This document shows positions 8,165 to 17,124 of a stretch of 64,000 bases of DNA, piece after piece. The stretch comes from Treponema sp. (lineage in GTDB: Bacteria > Spirochaetota > Spirochaetia > Treponematales > Treponemataceae). The DNA is taken from contig JAKSTP010000003.1 of NCBI GenBank assembly GCA_024402505.1, forward strand, positions 1 through 64,000, written 5' to 3'. Both the position numbers and the translations under genes were made by a program. The notes below the pieces were generated by a model. The model did not search any database. It saw nothing but the letters and a program-made list of their open reading frames with translations, and was not told where the DNA came from. Every line of letters begins with the position of its first letter. The stretch's first letter is position 1.

Positions 8165-9364
8165 TTATTTTCCAATAATAAGTGTGGCGTTTGCTCCGCC
8201 AAAAGCAAAGGAATTTGAAAGGCAGGTGTTTACCTTAGCTTCAGTTCCGTCTTTTATAAAATTCAAAACAGGCAGTTCTTCGTCTAAAACTCCGTCCCAG
8301 ATCTGAGGCGGAAGCACTGTTTTTCCTTTTTCAAAAGTCTCGTAAATGGCTTTCCAGCAGATGGCAAGTTCAAGGGCAGCGGCTGCACCAAGTGTGTGAC
8401 CGGTGGTGGCTTTTGTTGTGCCGGCAGGAACCTTGTAATCTTTAAAAACTGCATCCAGAGCCTTTGATTCCATTGAGTCGTTAAATTTAGTTCCGGTTCC
8501 GTGAAGATTTACGTAGTCTATGTTACTGGCAGAAAGACCTGCAGATTTTAAGGCACGTTCCATGGATTTACGGGCTCCATCTCCACTTGGATCAGGACTT
8601 GTCATGTGGTAGGCGTCGGCACTTTCTCCAAAACCAAGAAGTTTGATGTCAATTTTGCAGTCATTGGAAGAAAGCGGTTCTTTTGTAATTACAAAAAAGG
8701 CTGCTCCATCTCCAAGAGTAATGCCGTGACGGTTTTTGCTGAAAGGATTTGTAATGGTTTCGGAAACTGCTCCAAGACTGTTGAAACCAACCAGGGTTGT
8801 ATCGGAAGCAATGTCGATGCCACCAGCAATAACTGCATCAGCAGCACCGCCCATAAGTAGTTCAGCGGCTTTAATAATGGCACACGCAGATGAAGAACAG
8901 GCTGTGCTCATGGTAACGGCTGGTCCTTTAAGTCCATATTTTTCTGCGGCAAAAGTGGCTACATAATCTGCACCCTGCATTTCAAGGCTGTAACTTTCAG
9001 GGAAGTTTCCATTGGCAAAATATTCTTTGTGACCGGCAATGGAAAACTGAGTTCCGTTATCGCAGGAACCAATGCACAGGGCAACACGTTCAGCACCGTA
9101 TTTTTCTTTTGCTTCTAAAATCTGTTTTTCAATCTGGAGGAGGGCTGTTTCTTCCATGCGGATAATTTTCATGTCGTAGCGACCGGTTGCAGGTTTTAAA
9201 GTTTCATCTGGAATTCTTGCAGCAAAGTATTCATTACCTGTCATGGCTGTAGTTTTTTTTATGTGAGCCTGGCTTTTTGTGTGAAGGGTTTCCCAAAGGG
9301 AATCAAGACTGGTGCCTGCAGAACAGAGGACACCCGGTTTAGACAAAAAAATATCTGCGTTCAT
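8165..9364 (-). CDS. Beta-ketoacyl-ACP synthase (type II ketosynthase)
   Basis: A 399-aa thiolase-fold condensing enzyme of the FabF/FabB type. The full catalytic set is present: Cys156 in STACSSSA, His288 in NLHGTGT and His323 in KATTGHTLGA. It joins malonyl-ACP units to a growing acyl-ACP chain. The surrounding genes (ACP, AMP ligase, half ketosynthase, MMPL exporter, acyltransferase, GT2, methyltransferase) place it in a specialised lipid or aryl-polyene-like pathway and not in housekeeping fatty acid synthesis. It is transcribed from its own promoter and has no Shine-Dalgarno. A tandem repeat separates it from the exporter gene upstream. Confidence 0.9.
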   Translation of the reverse strand: MNADIFLSKPGVLCSAGTSLDSLWETLHTKSQAHIKKTTAMTGNEYFAARIPDETLKPATGRYDMKIIRMEETALLQIEKQILEAKEKYGAERVALCIGSCDNGTQFSIAGHKEYFANGNFPESYSLEMQGADYVATFAAEKYGLKGPAVTMSTACSSSACAIIKAAELLMGGAADAVIAGGIDIASDTTLVGFNSLGAVSETITNPFSKNRHGITLGDGAAFFVITKEPLSSNDCKIDIKLLGFGESADAYHMTSPDPSGDGARKSMERALKSAGLSASNIDYVNLHGTGTKFNDSMESKALDAVFKDYKVPAGTTKATTGHTLGAAAALELAICWKAIYETFEKGKTVLPPQIWDGVLDEELPVLNFIKDGTEAKVNTCLSNSFAFGGANATLIIGK

Positions 9365-9370
9365 AATAAT

Positions 9371-9399
9371 AGTTTAAAAAATTACAGGAACTATGTCAA
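9371..9399 (-). promoter_or_regulatory. Consensus promoter of the ketosynthase gene, predicted leaderless
   Basis: On the minus strand a perfect -35 TTGACA (9394-9399), a 17-bp spacer and TAAACT (9371-9376). Six bases (9365-9370) then separate it from the ATG at 9364. The expected +1 falls on or beside the start codon. Confidence 0.75.
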
Positions 9400-9423
9400 A
9401 TAATAATGTAATTCTGAGAATGA

Positions 9424-9540
9424 GATGCTGAAACAAGTTCAGCATGACGGGATGTTTAGTTCAGCATGACGGGATGTTTAGTTCAGCATGACGGGACGTT
9501 TAGTTCAGCATGACGGGATGTTTAGTTCAGTATGACGTGT
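9424..9540. repeat. Palindrome followed by 22-bp tandem half-repeats
   Basis: A palindrome with arms ATGCTGAA and TTCAGCAT (from 9425) leads into tandem 22-bp units at 9437-9458, 9459-9480, 9481-9502, 9503-9524 and a partial unit from 9525. Each begins GTTCAGCATGACGGGA and ends GTTTA. The units are nearly identical, with one T-to-C change in the third. The array sits between the MMPL exporter and the ketosynthase, both on the minus strand. Confidence 0.85.
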
Positions 9541-9555
9541 GTGTGGGGGGGATTG

Positions 9556-11922
9556 CTATTTGGAGAACCAGCGGGAGGTGGCGTAGGCTGTGGTAAGGCC
9601 CAGGAAAATGGCAAATCCTATAAGGTGTACTGGTGTAAAGGAACTGAGGGCCAGGGCTCCAAAACTGATTACTGTGGTTACAAAAGAAAGGAAGGTGGCA
9701 AAAGGTTCAAGATCCCGGTTTTTAGATGTATTTTTTTCGTTCTCTACCATGTAAATTACGTAGTCAAGGCCAAGTCCGAATACCAGAATGATGCCAGTTA
9801 CGCTGAAGAACTCAAGCCAGGTTTTGGTGGCGGCAAAAACAGCAGATGTAACCAGAATGATAAGCAGGGGAACGGAAATAATTTTTGCAGTCTGTTTTTT
9901 TGAATAGAAGAAAAGCAGAATCACTGTCATGATTACAAAGGCCAGTGCAAAGAATTTCAGAATCATTTTTGTAAGGCGATCCAGGTCGGAACTCATGTCG
10001 GCTACTTTGCTTACAAAGTAAATATTTTCGTTGTTGGAAAGGTTTTTGAAGACGGCTGCATCACTTACCTGGTTTGGAACAAGAACCGAATAATATTTCC
10101 CGTCAATTTTTCCAAGCCAAACTGAACTTACGGCTTCCATTAGATATTCAGGAACGTTTCCGGCTTCAGGACTGATAAAACTGTTCTGGGATGCAGAAAA
10201 AGCCTTTTTCAAAGCCAAAGCTTCGTCTTCACCAAAACCAAGGGCATCTTCCTGAAAGTCAGCGTATTCCAAAAGATGACTGGCGGCAGAAAGAGAATAC
10301 TTCTGTTTTTTTATTGATGGAATGAACATGCTGGTGCACAAAAAGCCTGTGTCAGGAAGAGCTTCTTTTACCCGGAGAGCAAGTTCTTCTTCGGTCTGTA
10401 AAAGTTCTTCTTCGGAATTGCCCGAAATTATAAACCAGCCTGTAGGACTATATTTCAAGATTTTTGACGAGAGGATTTCATCCTGAAGAAGCTGGCCTTC
10501 CATATTGTAAAGATTCGAAATATTATTTTTAATGCCGAAGGTACCCCGGAAAATAAAGGCCAGAATTAGTGGCAGAACAACAAGGGCTGTAATGCCAAGG
10601 CGACTGACTTTTTTGTGGACTGCAGGGTTTTTGATTTTAACAAGGTTTGTTCCCCGTACAAAGCGACTTTCATCAGAAGGCAGTTTTATAAATGGGAAAA
10701 GCCCGATGGTAGTAAGAAAAGAACTTACCAATCCCGAAAGACTGAAAAGGGAAATCTGTTTTAGAAGTGTAAACGGCGCAAAAAGAAGGACAGCGTAACA
10801 GATGCCTGTGGAAATAATGGCCATTGTAAGTCCTGGAAGAAGATGACTACGGATTTCTGCTCCCGAAGCAAGTTCTTTGTTTCCGGCCCAGTGGGTAAAA
10901 AAGTGAAGGCTGTAATCAATAGAGGAGCCAATAAGTGAAGTTCCGAAAACAAGAGTAAGAATGTGCATGTTGCGGAATACACCCAGGGTAATAAGAAATG
11001 CTGTAATCACCGAAATGGAGATGGAAACAAGTGAAAAAATAACAGGTTTTGCTGACCGGAAAACGAAAAGCAGGATAAACAGAACTGCCAGCAGGGAAAT
11101 CACCGAAATAATGGTAATCTCTTTTGAAGCGGAAAGAGAACTTTCGTGGCTGTGGTAAGGTGTACCTGTGAATGTAAAGTTTACGTTGGAAAAGTGTTTC
11201 CCCGTTTCATCACAGTTTTTGTAGATCTCTGTGATTCCGTCATTTTTGCTGGCAAGACGGGCGCCTTTTTTACTGAGGGAGGCTCTTACCATAACGTACC
11301 ATCGGCCTTCAAACTGAGCTGCAAGTACACCGTCTTTGTCGCTCATGGCAGTGCCGGAACTTTGGATGGCGGCAAGATAGTTTTTTAAGGCAAGTTCTGT
11401 GAGCATGAAAGGATCTTCATCAAGGCGGTCCAGTGAAGTCATGGTAAAGGGACTGAAGGCAGATGCAAGGGCCTGTTCCGAAAAAGACTGTACTTTGGCC
11501 GGTGAGGAAATTATTTCACTTGCGGTGTTTTCATCAAGAAGATTCCAGCGGTGGTCAAAAAGAAAATCCGTAATGCCGGAAACGCTGGTCATGTCGGTGT
11601 ACAGTTCCAGGGTAGAAAAATTATCGCTATCTTTAAGGGAATCGTAGAGGGAAGCTGCAGCCTTTTTTGCTTCATTAAAATCTTCGTGGCTCACAAGGAT
11701 GAAAAGTTTTTCGCTTGTAAGGCGGGTCATTTTTTCGTCGGCGGCCTTAATTGAAGCGGAAAGCATTGGCTTTGGAATCATGTTAAAAAGGTCGGTGTCG
11801 ATGGAAACCGGTTTTTTGCCTAAAATAAGTGAAAGAAGAAAAAAGATTAATAGACCGCCGTGAAAGCCAATCCAAGCACCAAGGAAAGTGCGGTTAGATG
11901 CATTTTTGAAAGGATTTTTCAT
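9556..11922 (-). CDS. MMPL/RND-family lipid exporter
   Basis: A 788-aa inner-membrane transporter with the duplicated RND layout: an N-terminal helix, a large periplasmic loop, a helix bundle (about residues 255-420), a second periplasmic loop and a second bundle (about 640-788). The proton-relay aspartates of TM4 and TM10 are visible in SLIGSSIDYSLHFF and GLGLDYVIYM. MMPL proteins move lipids or lipid-like polyketides across the inner membrane and are a standard part of aryl-polyene and flexirubin clusters. I start at the ATG at 11922, preceded by GGAG at 7 nt; a TTG one codon earlier is less well spaced. The start overlaps the acyltransferase stop by one base. Confidence 0.88.
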   Translation of the reverse strand: MKNPFKNASNRTFLGAWIGFHGGLLIFFLLSLILGKKPVSIDTDLFNMIPKPMLSASIKAADEKMTRLTSEKLFILVSHEDFNEAKKAAASLYDSLKDSDNFSTLELYTDMTSVSGITDFLFDHRWNLLDENTASEIISSPAKVQSFSEQALASAFSPFTMTSLDRLDEDPFMLTELALKNYLAAIQSSGTAMSDKDGVLAAQFEGRWYVMVRASLSKKGARLASKNDGITEIYKNCDETGKHFSNVNFTFTGTPYHSHESSLSASKEITIISVISLLAVLFILLFVFRSAKPVIFSLVSISISVITAFLITLGVFRNMHILTLVFGTSLIGSSIDYSLHFFTHWAGNKELASGAEIRSHLLPGLTMAIISTGICYAVLLFAPFTLLKQISLFSLSGLVSSFLTTIGLFPFIKLPSDESRFVRGTNLVKIKNPAVHKKVSRLGITALVVLPLILAFIFRGTFGIKNNISNLYNMEGQLLQDEILSSKILKYSPTGWFIISGNSEEELLQTEEELALRVKEALPDTGFLCTSMFIPSIKKQKYSLSAASHLLEYADFQEDALGFGEDEALALKKAFSASQNSFISPEAGNVPEYLMEAVSSVWLGKIDGKYYSVLVPNQVSDAAVFKNLSNNENIYFVSKVADMSSDLDRLTKMILKFFALAFVIMTVILLFFYSKKQTAKIISVPLLIILVTSAVFAATKTWLEFFSVTGIILVFGLGLDYVIYMVENEKNTSKNRDLEPFATFLSFVTTVISFGALALSSFTPVHLIGFAIFLGLTTAYATSRWFSK

Positions 11923-12869
11923 CAATTATCTCCCGATTTCCAAAAGTCCCCGAAATTGTACCACTGGTAAGGAAACTTTGAAGTAAAGTTCTGAAGGTGG
12001 TCAATATATTCATTGGAAAGAGCATCAATGGCTTCTTTTCGTTTGTTTCGTGGTACATCAAGGCTGGTTTTGGCGGCCTCAACATAAAGTTCGTAGTTTT
12101 TGGCAAAGACAGTGGAACTTTTTGAACGCATTCCAAACATAAAATAAACAGGTGCGTGAAGAAGGGTTGCCATGAAAAATGAACCGTAAGGAAAGGCTGC
12201 CGGTGATCCAAGAAAATCTTTTACCAGTTTCTGACCGCTTCCATTTGCAGAAAAACGGTCTCCTGTAATAACAACAAGGTTTCCCTGCTCAATACGGTCT
12301 TCCAGATCAATAATGGTCTGAGGTGAAATGCTGTTTGTGTCGATTACGTCGGTCATGGCATTTGGATTGATCTTCTCAAGGGTGCTGTTGAAATTTGAAG
12401 TAGCGCCCATCTCCATAAGGATTGTAACACCTACACGGCGCTTACAGCCCATTTCATCTATGGAAGTAAGGCTTCGCATAAGTTCCATGTTTCCAAGGTG
12501 GGATGCAATAATGAAGGCGCCTTTTCCCGTATTCAGGTGATCAATAAGGGCCTGGCAGTCATCTTTAATGATGATGGAACTGAAGTTTTTCTTTCCAACC
12601 CAGCCTTCAATCTTTTCCACAACGCACATGCTGAAATTGAAAATCTGGCGGTAAGTTGAAATTATTTTTGGTGATTTTCCGCCGGTAAAGGCTTTAAGCT
12701 TTTTCTGATAATTGCGGCAGTTTTTTCGTGGTTCAAAGCCAAAGCACCAGAAAAAGAAGGAAACAGGATAAATCAAAAGCCTTGTAAAAAACAGGGGCAT
12801 AAACTTAATGAGCCAAAGCAAAAGGAGGATAGGTTTATTTGTTTTGATTACTTCGTTCTGTTTTCCCAT
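11922..12869 (-). CDS. Lysophospholipid/lipid A-type acyltransferase
   Basis: A 315-aa membrane-associated acyltransferase of the LpxL/HtrB-like LPLAT family. A hydrophobic N-terminus (residues 13-45) precedes the catalytic block I HxxxxE, seen as SHLGNMEL; later blocks include VVITGDRFS and AAFPYGSFFMATLLHAPVYF. It probably transfers an acyl chain from ACP onto a lipid or glycolipid acceptor at the inner membrane. In aryl-polyene-type clusters such an enzyme is often next to, or fused with, a GT2 glycosyltransferase, as here. It is translationally linked to the downstream MMPL gene (TGATG overlap). Confidence 0.85.
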   Translation of the reverse strand: MGKQNEVIKTNKPILLLLWLIKFMPLFFTRLLIYPVSFFFWCFGFEPRKNCRNYQKKLKAFTGGKSPKIISTYRQIFNFSMCVVEKIEGWVGKKNFSSIIIKDDCQALIDHLNTGKGAFIIASHLGNMELMRSLTSIDEMGCKRRVGVTILMEMGATSNFNSTLEKINPNAMTDVIDTNSISPQTIIDLEDRIEQGNLVVITGDRFSANGSGQKLVKDFLGSPAAFPYGSFFMATLLHAPVYFMFGMRSKSSTVFAKNYELYVEAAKTSLDVPRNKRKEAIDALSNEYIDHLQNFTSKFPYQWYNFGDFWKSGDN

Positions 12870-12888
12870 GGAACTGCCTTTTATAGAG

Positions 12889-13626
12889 TCAGCCTTTAAT
12901 CTTTCGGAATAAAAGAACAGGGATGCGGATAATCATGCCAAGACAGAGGCGGGCGTAAGTAAGTGAAATGCGGATATTATCCCGGACCATGCGGAAATTA
13001 GAAATTCCGTCTTTTGGATAAAAAACTTTTACAGGCTCGTTGATAACAGGACAGCCGGACCACATAAGATGAACAAGAATATCTGTGTCGTAGCCCATGC
13101 GGGAATCAATATAAGTGTGGCGGTTAATAATTTTAATGTATGGTTTAACAGGATAAACGCGGAAGCCAATAAGTGCATCTTTAATTGAGTTGGAAAGGGT
13201 AACAACGTGAATCCAGCCATTGGCAATTTTTCGGCCGTTGAGACGCTTTTTTGGAACAGATTCATCGTATTCTGGATAACCGCAGATAATTGCGCCAGGA
13301 TTTGCTTTTGAAACCTCAATAAAATGAGAAACCCGTGAAGCATCGTGCTGTCCGTCGGAATCAACCTGGAGAATATAGGAAAGGCCCATTTCGTGAGCTT
13401 TAAGAAGACCGTGCTTCATGGCAATGCCTTTTCCGGAATTCTTTTCGAGGCTTACCAGGGTACACAAAGGATAATTGTTTACAACATCATTAATCTGGCG
13501 GCGGTTTGTTTCGTTGTTTCCGTCATCAACAATAATGATAGGAATATTGTGTGCTGAAAGATTTTTTACAACACCTTCAAGAGCAGCTCCGTGATTATAA
13601 ACCGGTACAACAAATCCGTATTCCAT
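12889..13626 (-). CDS. Family 2 glycosyltransferase
   Basis: A 245-aa GT-A fold enzyme. It has the N-terminal nucleotide-sugar strand (YGFVVPVYNH), IIIVDDGN, and the metal-binding DxD within ILQVDSDGQHD. A hydrophobic segment near the C-terminus (LCLGMIIRIPVLLF) suggests membrane attachment. It probably adds a sugar or similar group to a lipid carrier. The order AMP ligase, GT2, acyltransferase, MMPL with gaps of 17-19 bp or less indicates one operon. AGGAAG lies a few bases before the ATG. The sugar donor cannot be inferred. Confidence 0.88.
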   Translation of the reverse strand: MEYGFVVPVYNHGAALEGVVKNLSAHNIPIIIVDDGNNETNRRQINDVVNNYPLCTLVSLEKNSGKGIAMKHGLLKAHEMGLSYILQVDSDGQHDASRVSHFIEVSKANPGAIICGYPEYDESVPKKRLNGRKIANGWIHVVTLSNSIKDALIGFRVYPVKPYIKIINRHTYIDSRMGYDTDILVHLMWSGCPVINEPVKVFYPKDGISNFRMVRDNIRISLTYARLCLGMIIRIPVLLFRKIKG

Positions 13627-13643
13627 TTATCTTCCTGATGCAG

Positions 13644-15677
13644 TTAGTCCTGATTTTCGAACAAAGCTGCAATTTCCTGTTTGTGAACTTTCCCCTGAAC
13701 ATCCACAGGCATACTATCAAGATATCGCCATTTTTTTGGTAAAACAACATTTTCGAAGTAATTCATCAAAAAATCGTGGAACCAGCGGTTGATTTTGAAC
13801 TTTTCTACGCCTTCAAACTGGGCTTTTCCTTTTTCATTAAGAACAAGGGCAGCAGCCAGAAACTGTCGCACATCGTTTGAAAGGGCAATTACTTTTACAT
13901 CTTTTACAAGGCCTGTTTCCAGAATGCGGCCTTCAACTTCTGTCATAGAAATGCGTTTTTCTTCGATTTTTACAATGGAATCTGATCGGCCTTTAAGAAG
14001 GAAACGTCCGTCTTCCTGAATGTCGGCCAGGTCGGCAGTGGCAAAACCTTCCGGATTTTTGATGTATGGAGAAATGATTCTAAGACAGCCGTCATCCCCA
14101 AGCCAGATTTTTGCATTGTCGAAAGGTGTCCACAAAAGGCCGTCCTTATTCTGCTGTCGGAAAGCAATACCGCTGGTTTCTGTAGAACCGTAAACTTCCA
14201 TTGGGCAGAATCCGAACACTTCTTCTGTTTTTACTGCAAGTTCCGGGCTTACTGCACCGCCGCTGGTAAAAATCCAGACGTTTTTCATAGGAAGACTGCT
14301 TTCTACTTCAACAGTGCGTTTAAGGAAGGCTGGAGTTGCAATAACAATGTAGGTTTCATCGGAAAGTGTTTCAAATTCTTCAGGCATTTCGATTCGTTTA
14401 CGGCGGAAAGGAACGCCCATTGTAAATGGCAGTGAGATGCCAAAAAGGAAACCGTAAATGTGGTGCTGGCTTACAGTGGTAACAAGTTTTCGTTTGTTGA
14501 TTTCTTCGCCCCATTTTCTGATGATGAAGGCGTTGTCGATTTCGAATTCCTTCATGCGCTGTGGAACTGCTTTTGGTTTTCCTGTACTGCCTGAAGTGTA
14601 AAGGAAGATTTTTGTTTCATCAGCAGCAAATTCCGGGCTTATTCTGATTTCTTCGTTTGTAACATCCAGTTCTTTGTTTTCAAAAAGTCCTGGAATAAAA
14701 GTCATGGTGCCCTGTTCTGGAGCTGCAGCCTTCTGATCGGTGATGAAAATGTAATCCTGCTGCATAACTTCATTAAGGAAGGCAGGTGAAATATTCTGAG
14801 TAAGGTAGACTGTTTTTTTGCACTGAAGAAGGGCTGTAAAAGTAACAAGGAAATACCAGTAATCTTCACAGTGAAGAATGTAGCTTTCTGCAGAAGAAGA
14901 TGAAATGTATTTTCGAACTTTTGCAGTTTCTGTAAGGAAATCAAGCCAGGTTTTGTACTTTTTTGCAGACCAGGTGTCTTCATAACAAAGAACGTAATTG
15001 TCTTTGCGAGAATTGTTTTTGAAAGTAGAAATAGAAGCAGTTTTAATCATTTTTTTGTCCACCAGTATTCGGATTAAGTATTCTACGGCGAAAAGAAGTC
15101 CCATAAGTACATAGGAAATTCCACCGTTATACACAGACCAGATTGTATTTGCTCTTTCTTCGGAAATGCCTGGAAAAATCTGGCGGATGAACACAGTTAC
15201 CGCGGCAGTTGATCCGTTAAGAATAAAGAAAACACACCAGACAACAGTTACTTTTTTGCAGTAGGCCTTTACTTTGTTTTCCCAGTCGGAGCCTTTTATT
15301 GAACGGTCCGCAAGAGTTGCAAAGCGGAAGATGATGTTCGGTTCAAAAAACAGTGTGCTTCCAAAAATAAAAAGGAAACTTGCGCTGATTACAACCGAAT
15401 ACAGCTTCAGAAAAATGGAATTGCTGGTAAAAAAGCAGAAGAGTCCTGCCGCAAGGAGAAGGGCAGAACTTAACATAGGTTTCCAGTCCAAGGCTTTCTT
15501 TTCCCCATTGGCAGAGATTTTTCGGCCGGTAACACTTAGGAAAAAAGCGCCTGCCAGCACAATGATACACACTGAAAGAATGCGGGTATCAACCTTGAAT
15601 ACTACCAGAAGGGAAAAAACAAGGACCGGATAAAGGGCCATTGAAATGTAGAACAAGGCCCGTAAGAATTTTCGCAT
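13644..15677 (-). CDS. Membrane domain fused to AMP-dependent acyl/aryl ligase
   Basis: A 677-aa protein with two parts. Residues 1-205 contain about six membrane helices and resemble the COG4648-type membrane protein that accompanies aryl-polyene genes. Residues 225-677 are an adenylate-forming ligase with the P-loop YTSGSTGKPK (360-369), the A5 motif VYGSTETSG, ATADLADIQEDGRF, the hinge LLKGRSDSIVKI and a conserved lysine near the end (GKVHKQE). It should activate a carboxylic acid, perhaps an aromatic starter, and load it onto the neighbouring ACP. The fusion of the two functions into one chain is notable. Its start codon overlaps the ACP stop (TAATG). Confidence 0.88.
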   Translation of the reverse strand: MRKFLRALFYISMALYPVLVFSLLVVFKVDTRILSVCIIVLAGAFFLSVTGRKISANGEKKALDWKPMLSSALLLAAGLFCFFTSNSIFLKLYSVVISASFLFIFGSTLFFEPNIIFRFATLADRSIKGSDWENKVKAYCKKVTVVWCVFFILNGSTAAVTVFIRQIFPGISEERANTIWSVYNGGISYVLMGLLFAVEYLIRILVDKKMIKTASISTFKNNSRKDNYVLCYEDTWSAKKYKTWLDFLTETAKVRKYISSSSAESYILHCEDYWYFLVTFTALLQCKKTVYLTQNISPAFLNEVMQQDYIFITDQKAAAPEQGTMTFIPGLFENKELDVTNEEIRISPEFAADETKIFLYTSGSTGKPKAVPQRMKEFEIDNAFIIRKWGEEINKRKLVTTVSQHHIYGFLFGISLPFTMGVPFRRKRIEMPEEFETLSDETYIVIATPAFLKRTVEVESSLPMKNVWIFTSGGAVSPELAVKTEEVFGFCPMEVYGSTETSGIAFRQQNKDGLLWTPFDNAKIWLGDDGCLRIISPYIKNPEGFATADLADIQEDGRFLLKGRSDSIVKIEEKRISMTEVEGRILETGLVKDVKVIALSNDVRQFLAAALVLNEKGKAQFEGVEKFKINRWFHDFLMNYFENVVLPKKWRYLDSMPVDVQGKVHKQEIAALFENQD

Positions 15678-15937
15678 TATTTACCCTGGTTTGCAGTAAT
15701 GTATTCAGCCAGAGCATTTACAGAAGCAAAAGGTGCTTTTGCATCTTCACCGTCGGAAGCAAATTTAACGCCGAATTTTTTCTTGAGTGCTACACCAAGT
15801 TCAAGAGCATCGATGGAATCGAGACCCAGTCCTTCACCAAAAAGAGGTTCCGAATCAACAATATTTTCTGGTTCAAGATCTTCAAGCTGCAGTGATGAAA
15901 TGATAACTTTTTTGATTTCTAATTTAAGATCGTCCAT
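15677..15937 (-). CDS. Acyl carrier protein
   Basis: An 86-aa acidic four-helix protein. The phosphopantetheine attachment serine is Ser41 in GLGLDSIDALEL. It would carry the starter and growing chain between the ligase, ketosynthase and acyltransferase of this cluster. GGAG lies about 12 nt upstream of the ATG. It is the first gene of the minus-strand operon and is divergent from the methyltransferase. It is likely pathway-specific rather than the housekeeping ACP, because no fab genes adjoin it. Confidence 0.93.
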   Translation of the reverse strand: MDDLKLEIKKVIISSLQLEDLEPENIVDSEPLFGEGLGLDSIDALELGVALKKKFGVKFASDGEDAKAPFASVNALAEYITANQGK

Positions 15938-15972
15938 GTAAAATGAGTCTCCTGTATAAGATTTACTTGCAT

Positions 15973-16001
15973 ATTCTATAGAAAAAAAACGTAAAATTCA
16001 A
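15973..16001 (-). promoter_or_regulatory. Promoter of the ACP-ligase-GT-acyltransferase-MMPL operon
   Basis: Minus strand TTGAAT (15996-16001), 17-bp spacer, TAGAAT (15973-15978). It gives a leader of about 30 nt holding a GGAG. It overlaps the presumed promoter of the divergent methyltransferase operon (TAATAT at 16002-16007), so both arms of the cluster may be controlled from one 77-bp region. Confidence 0.7.
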
Positions 16002-16014
16002 TAATATTGAGAGT

Positions 16015-17121
16015 ATGGACAAATCCTTATTTACTACTGACAAGTACAAGAAAGACAATCTTCGTGCCATTGATGCACGTTTTGAAGCACAGAAAATCGC
16101 CTTTTCTCCAATGACATTCCAGGCTGTTCGCGCATTGCTGGAACTTGGCATCATGAAACTGATTGAAGATGCTGGAGATGAGGGTATTTCTACAAAAGAA
16201 CTTTCCGAAAAAGCTGGCATTTCTGAATATGGTGTAAAAGTTCTTACAGAAATGGCTTTGGGGATGAATGTACTTAAGCTTAGCTCTGAAAGTGAAGAAG
16301 AAAAGCTGGTCTTAGGAAAAACAGGCTGGTTCCTTCTTAATGATGACCTTACTGTTGCAAACTTCAATTTTACAAATGACATCTGTTACGAAGGTGCCTT
16401 TAAGCTTAAGGATTCAATTGTTTCAGGAAAACCTGAAGGTCTTAAAGTTTTTGGTGATCAGTGGACAACTGTTTATGAAGCACTTTCAACGCTCCCAGAC
16501 AGGGAAAAGAAAAGCTGGTTCTCTTTTGATCACTTTTATTCAGATGTAGCATTCCCTGAAGCACTTCCAATCGTTTTTGGCAAAAAGCCTGCTACAATCG
16601 TTGACATTGGTGGAAATACAGCAAAATGGTCAATCGCCTGCTGTAAATACGATCCTGATGTTCACATGACAATCGTTGACCTTCCAGGACAGACTGCCGT
16701 AGCCGAAGAAAATGCAAAAAAAGAAGGATTTGAGAACCGCATTTCCACATACGCCACAAACGTACTTTCGGAATCAACTGTTCTTCCATCTGACCCAGAC
16801 GCCGTTTGGATGAGTCAGTTCCTGGATTGTTTCAGCCTCCATCAGGTTACAAAAATCCTTAAAAAGGTACGTAAGGCCGCCACAGAAAAAACAACAGTTT
16901 ACGTTCTGGAACCACTTTGGGATCACCAGCGCTTTGAAGGAAATGCTTATTCAGTTATGGCAACTTCACTTTACTTTACCTGTATTGCCAACGGAAACAG
17001 CAAAATGTACCGTTATCAGGAACTGGTAGATGCTATTGAAGAAGCCGGTTTTGAACTGAAGACAGCCCATCACAATCTGGGAACCCAGGCATACTCACTT
17101 CTGGAATTTAAAATCAAATAA
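16015..17121 (+). CDS. SAM-dependent O-methyltransferase
   Basis: A 368-aa enzyme with an N-terminal winged-helix dimerisation domain (ALLELGIMKLIEDAGDEGISTKELSEKAGISEYGVKVL) and a C-terminal class I methyltransferase domain. Motif I is TIVDIGGNTAKW, and the acidic residue binding the SAM ribose lies in HMTIVDLPGQ. This layout is that of plant-type or family 2 O-methyltransferases, which act on aromatic rings or small molecules. Such enzymes occur in aryl-polyene and flexirubin clusters, where they methylate the aryl head group. No clear ribosome site is seen; a possible -10 (TAATAT) ends 7 nt before the ATG. Confidence 0.85.
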   Translation: MDKSLFTTDKYKKDNLRAIDARFEAQKIAFSPMTFQAVRALLELGIMKLIEDAGDEGISTKELSEKAGISEYGVKVLTEMALGMNVLKLSSESEEEKLVLGKTGWFLLNDDLTVANFNFTNDICYEGAFKLKDSIVSGKPEGLKVFGDQWTTVYEALSTLPDREKKSWFSFDHFYSDVAFPEALPIVFGKKPATIVDIGGNTAKWSIACCKYDPDVHMTIVDLPGQTAVAEENAKKEGFENRISTYATNVLSESTVLPSDPDAVWMSQFLDCFSLHQVTKILKKVRKAATEKTTVYVLEPLWDHQRFEGNAYSVMATSLYFTCIANGNSKMYRYQELVDAIEEAGFELKTAHHNLGTQAYSLLEFKIK

Positions 17122-17124
17122 GAT

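Noticed and set aside
9424-9540. The 22-bp tandem array as a CRISPR
   Set aside because: Units are contiguous with no unique spacers and contain half of a dispersed palindrome.
9532-9903. A 123-codon plus-strand open frame with many Gly and Lys
   Set aside because: It is antisense to the end of the MMPL gene and begins in the tandem repeat.
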